NCBI GenBank assembly: GCA_020744425.1
Contig: JAGMUV010000008.1
Coordinates: 2,108,001-2,172,000, forward strand
Origin: Dactylonectria macrodidyma
Taxonomy: Eukaryota; Ascomycota; Sordariomycetes; Hypocreales; Nectriaceae
Direction: 5' to 3'
DNA length: 64,000 nucleotides
The notes beneath the pieces are model-generated. The model did no database searches. It was given only the letters and a program-made list of their open reading frames with translations, and was not told where the DNA came from. This document shows, piece by piece, positions 59,737-64,000 of this stretch. Every line of letters starts with the position of its first letter. Position 1 is the stretch's first letter. The position numbers and the translations under genes are program-made.

Positions 59737-61443
59737 ATGGGAAAGTCGCGGATGTGGAGGCAATCCCCCGAATACATGAGTCCCATCCCCCACCCGCCGT
59801 CTCCTCAGCCATCCTCGGCCTTCGAGGGCTTTTTCGATGTCGATACTCCTCCCTCCCGCCCACTGAGCGAAGCATTTATTTCCGGAACTTCGACCCCGAC
59901 CGGTGCCATGGGCTCACGACCCCCCACCCTCACCGAGATCCTCCTCGATGTCTCCCAACCACCATGGACCCTGAGCGCCTTCATGGCCTACCTGTCCCAA
60001 AACCACTGCATGGAAACCCTGGAGTTCACCCTCGACGCTCAGCGCTACTCCGCCTTCTACACTGAGCTCATGCTCGACGCCGAATCCCGCTGCCGCGACA
60101 ACGACGACCGTGTTTGCTCGCTCTGGGAAAAGCTTATGCAGGTTTACATCATCCCCTGCGCGCCCAGAGAAGTCAACATCCCCGCACACGTGCGAGATCA
60201 TTTGCTCAGCCTTCCCTGTGGCCCCTCCCCTCCCCATCCCTCCCAATTAGACGAAGCCGGCCGCATTATCTACGAATTGATGAACGACTCACTACTGGTC
60301 CCGTTTTTGGAATCCGTTGCCCCCGTACAATTAGACGGTCCCTCCGATGATTCTACCTCGCCCAGGTTTGCACCGCATAACAGAATGTCTGGCCCCGTTC
60401 GTTCCTCAACGTCTATGCAAGGCCTTGAGTCGGAGAGCTACTCATATGACAGCGATTGCAACTCTCCTCCGACCATGGAACCAATGACCCCTCCTACTAC
60501 TCCCCCTACCTCCGAATGGACATTCAACAACTCATCACCTGGAAGCCTTCAACGTGCTGTCGCCGCACACAACAAGGGCTGGAAAAAGATGGGAGCCAAG
60601 TTGGGCTTCTCGCGTAAAAGCACTAGTCGCCGTCAAACCCCAACGTCGTCATCACCAATCGACGGTGATGTACACCTACATGACCACTTATGAAGGTTAC
60701 AGGCCGCGTCGTCACCAGTTTCACCCACCAACCAAGCTAAACGGACCAGTGATGCCTCTCATGATATCTCTGACTCTGAGAGCTTATATCATGGTCGTCA
60801 GTCGCATGGTCACCTAACGTTAGAGGACGAGTTGACCAACTCAGACCTCGGGCAAGAGGGTGAACAATGGGACGGCGCGACCGCAAAATCTACTAACAAA
60901 GGGACTGGCCAGTCCCTGTCTCTCGTCAAGAAGAGCATCAGGGTCAGAACGAGGATGTTAGTTGACAAGACGGTCGAGCCTGTGGCCGCTTACTATCACC
61001 CTATCAGGACCTTTTCGGTGAATTCCCTCAAAGACCTATCGCCAATTGTGACATCAAGCCACCGCGGCTCACTCATGGCATCGCAACCTGCTCAAGAGAT
61101 GGAAGTTGATGCCGAGGAACAAAGCCGCCTCTGGATGGGACCGCGAGAATTTACCGACTTCTCTCACTACCTGCCGAATCCATCTGCCAGTTGCGAGAGT
61201 ATGACTACTTCCGCCACCACTGTCGATTCTCAGGGCTCCTCTCCTCCGTCTCTGGAAGCTGCACAGGATGACGTATACGGGTGGGAGGCTGAGCTCGATC
61301 GGAGGGAGTGCGAGGATGCAGATGCGTGTGACATCATCGCACTGACTTATCGACGAGCCAACGGAACCAGATCGAACCTACTGCATCGCGTCTTCACAGC
61401 CGTGTCAGCCAATTCACCATCAAAATCCGACTCATTCAACTGA
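59737..61443 (+). CDS. RGS-domain regulator of G-protein signalling
   Basis: Model: 59737..60664 joined to 60719..61443, 550 residues. RGS proteins speed GTP hydrolysis on G-alpha. The RGS box begins about residue 65 (PTLTEILLDVSQPPWTLSAF, MAYLSQNHCMETLEF) and ends near 205 (AGRIIYELMNDSLLVPFLE), with a long loop in between, as in the RgsA/Rgs2-like fungal group. The tail is Ser/Pro-rich. The 5' frame is open to about 59440 without ATG, so 59737 (G at -3, G at +4) is chosen, but an N-terminal exon upstream is possible. The first exon and the downstream frame are in phase, separated by a TGA at 60691-60693. A 54-bp intron (60665-60718, phase 1) removes it; a 33-bp intron (60670-60702) is the alternative. 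Unspliced RNA would give a 318-residue form. Confidence 0.75.
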
Positions 61444-62465
61444 GGCGGTCTCATTTCGGCGTCATCTTCAGGTTTTGACAAAATGCGGAGACGTTCTATT
61501 TCTTTACACATGTACGAGAGACCCTTTGAAGGGCAACGGAGGGTGTTTCCGTCAAATCATTTTCTATCAGGACATTGCGTGTTGCATATACGGATCATAT
61601 CCAGGGCATAGACGGCATAACGATCTGTCGTTTGCGAGGCGTTTGTGCAATATTTAGTTCCATCTCGGAACCTCTGGTTTATTTTGGGTGTTATGGCTTT
61701 CACTTCTTCAGCGAGACTCTTTGGTCCTGTGTGTACGCACCAGGCCGCGCATCTTGGGACTTTCAATAAGGGGGGTGCATTTCCATGGATGGATGGATGA
61801 CTGGGCAAGGCTTGGAGAACGCCTATGAGCTCGGTCTTACGATGTTTACGGACTACCGGAAGGAATGGAAAATGCTAGGGATGACTGTCTAGAGTCGAAA
61901 CATCTCGGTGCCCCTCCTAACTATGAGGGGCTCTAGACGTAATGTCTAAATGTCAAAATACATGGTTCCAATCTGATCCCTTCGCCGATTCAATGTGTTC
62001 TTGTTGTTTTATGATTTTGGCGAAGAAATCCTTTACAGTAGTTCTAGTCAGGCGCGGGGGGCAGGCCATAGTCTCAGGGAGTACTGTTGAAAGCGTCGTG
62101 GAACATAATTGACGCAAAACCACAAGACGGTAGACCATGCCGGTAATCATGAATCGATGTTTGATTATCAACAAAATGCACTATGGTGTGCCATTTCTTC
62201 TCATTATAGGTCAAGGGTCATCCTATTTAACCCCCAAATCGATGCATGTTCAATTCTCCCTACGCAAGCGAGGTTGACCCAGCCCATCAATTAGAGCTTC
62301 CAGCTCCTCGCCTCCCCATCCATGCTTTGTGTGTACACGTGTGATACTGTGCGTAAATGCGAACCCCACGATTTTCTTCTTCAGGCTATGGTCATCCTAC
62401 CTGTAGCCTATGTTGCTTTGACCCAGCTCATTGCCCAGGCAGCAGCCTCTTTGCTTCGTCGTTTT
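61444..62465. other. Convergent 3' spacer, 1.0 kb
   Basis: This lies between the stops of the RGS gene and GUT2 and should hold both 3' UTRs. Only short frames are present. No RNA gene recognised. Confidence 0.4.
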
Positions 62466-64000
62466 TTATTCCTCTCCGATAGGCTTGTCATGGCGAGAGT
62501 ACATCTTCCACTCAAGAGAATTGGCAAAGTCAAGCTTGCCCTGCTCTACCTGCTTACGCGTTGCTGAAAGCATGGGTTGTGGCAGGCCCATCGACTCCAG
62601 GAAGGCAACAGCTATAGGGAAAATCAGGTGTCAGCAAAGAGAGAGCCAACTAGGCAGAGAGATGAAGGGAACACGTACATTCTTTCCACTCGTGATCTTG
62701 TCGGCGGCCGTCCCACTTCAGCTCCTCGGCCATGATGTCGATGACCTTGGGAAGGGCCTCTAGCGCAGCTTGAGCGTTGAGGAAGGCTAGTCGCGTGCGA
62801 CGGGCAAGGACGTCAACGGCGGTCTGGGCGTACTCGTGTCGGACAGCGTATCGGATCTCGCCGTCGACGAAGGGGTATAGGTGAGAAATTCGCTCACCGC
62901 GAGCGGGGAATCGCTTGTCGGTTAGCTTACATAGCCCAGCGACAGTCCAGGCGCGGTCGCCGTAGGATTCGGTCAGGTGCTTGGCCACTTCGGTCTCGAC
63001 TCCAAAATGTTGGATCAAGGGGATGAAAAGAGTGTTGCTGAAGCCGTGCGCGCCAACGAGGCGGACCTTGTGAGTCTGACATGTACCATCGAGGATGGCA
63101 CCATCGTCAATCATCTCGGTGCCGCTGACCCGGGGGGCGTCGGTAACGGATGTAGGCTTCAGGCCAAACTCACTAATAGCGGCATCAACACACTCCTCAG
63201 CCATCTGGCGGTACGTGGTCCATTTGCCACCGGCGCATGTGAGCAAGCCGGAAGCTGAGATATCGATCAAGTGGTTGCGAACCAAAGACTCGGTGTTCTT
63301 AGCCTTCGGGTCCTTGACAAGGGGGCGGATGCCAGACCAGGCAGCCAGGACATCGCCTCGGCGGACGTTGATCTCGGGAGAGAGGTACTGACCAACCTCG
63401 CTGAGAATCCATTCGATAGACTTCTCATCAGGCAGGGGGTTAGGCGAGATGGTGGAGGGGGAGTCTGTAGTGCCGGCAATGGTGTTTCCTTGCCAGGGAA
63501 GGAAGAAGATGACACGGCCGTCGGATGTGGAGGGGTCGATCAAACCCATCTTGCCAGGGCTGAAGTATCCGGGAAGGATGACATGCACGCCGGAAGACGG
63601 GGCAACAATATCTTTGCATTCTTGGTCATCCATCTTGCGGATGGAATCGGTGAAAGGACCAGTACAGTTGATGACGCTCTTGGCCCTAACGGTAATCTCC
63701 TTAGTAGGGCGTCCATCCTTTACGGCAACCAAGTCTTTGACCTTAGCACCGCACAGCCGGCCCTGGTCGTCTTTGATAAGACTGGTGACCTCGGTGTGAT
63801 TCACGACTGTGGCACCGTAGAGAGCAGCAGTCATGGCAATGGAGACGTTCATTCGAGAGTCGTTGTGGGCACCATCGTAGTACACAAGGGCGCCTACTAA
63901 GTCGGTTCGCTTCAGCATGGGAAACGCTTCAAGGGCCTTGCTACGGGTCAGGAAGTAGGAGCTTTCGATGCCCTCGCTGCCTGCGAGGATGTCGTAGAAC
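62466..64000 (-). CDS. GUT2: FAD-dependent glycerol-3-phosphate dehydrogenase, mitochondrial (5' part missing)
   Basis: The last two exons are in the window: complement(62679..64000), continuing beyond the edge, and complement(62466..62611). The 67-bp intron is GTACGT...CTATAG. The enzyme oxidises glycerol-3-phosphate to DHAP at the outer face of the inner membrane, feeding electrons to ubiquinone. Visible blocks are YYDGAHNDSRMNVSIAMTA, VINCTGPFTDSIRKMD, PSSGVHVILPGYFS, PWQGNTIAGTTDSP, AAWSGIRPLVKDP and CAGGKWTTYRQMAEE, all typical of GlpD/Gut2. The C-terminal domain follows (AVRHEYAQTAVDVLARRTRL and onward). The tail after the intron reads SVAFLESMGLPQPML and ends KPIGEE. The mitochondrial leader and Rossmann GxGxxG are outside the window. 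Confidence 0.93.

Overview
The window is nuclear DNA from a filamentous ascomycete. Genes are dense and carry many short (about 40-120 bp) GT-AG introns, several with TACTAAC- or CTAAC-type branch points. UTRs and promoters are compact, coding GC is moderate, and the product set (Sfi1, Rav1, Uso1, Rat1, IRA-type RasGAP, Ulp1, Gut2) is fungal. Protein style and the scattered TACCTAGGTA-type intergenic motif suggest Sordariomycetes, perhaps Hypocreales; that placement is inference. I built the exon models by hand from reading-frame phase and splice signals.

Layout: 1-322 (+) 3' end of cytosolic isoleucyl-tRNA synthetase; 477-765 (-) a 64-residue twin-Cx9C protein; 1376-4927 (+) SFI1; 5680-10012 (+) RAV1; 10613-13108 (+) OPT-family transporter; 13198-14908 (-) PRMT3-type arginine methyltransferase; 15174-18450 (-) USO1/p115; 19062-22166 (+) RAT1; 23049-31507 (+) neurofibromin/IRA RasGAP; 31765-33198 (-) CIA1; 33664-35261 (-) MFS transporter; 37116-38000 (+) glycine-zipper protein; 38551-40383 (-) unrecognised protein; 41513-43120 (-) unrecognised six-exon gene; 44604-46710 (+) phenol 2-monooxygenase-like flavoprotein; 47903-50964 (+) ULP1 SUMO protease; 50965-59736 a gene-poor stretch of about 8.8 kb that holds broken coding-like segments; 59737-61443 (+) RGS protein; 62466-64000 (-) mitochondrial glycerol-3-phosphate dehydrogenase (GUT2), cut by the window end.

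The left half (1-33 kb) is ordinary housekeeping: translation, spindle pole body, V-ATPase assembly, Golgi tethering, RNA decay, Ras signalling and Fe-S assembly. There is no operon logic, only tandem, divergent and convergent pairs. The right half is looser and more accessory: transporters, an aromatic hydroxylase next to an orphan gene, and a long gene-poor stretch before the RGS regulator.

I found no mobile element with recognisable proteins, no CRISPR array (not expected), no rRNA and no convincing tRNA. The most interesting material is at the exon level: 9-nt and 15-nt microexons, three stop-free introns of length 3n, a RAT1 tandem acceptor that would switch the C-terminal tail on or off, a RGS intron that separates two isoforms, and an orphan gene visible only after splicing.
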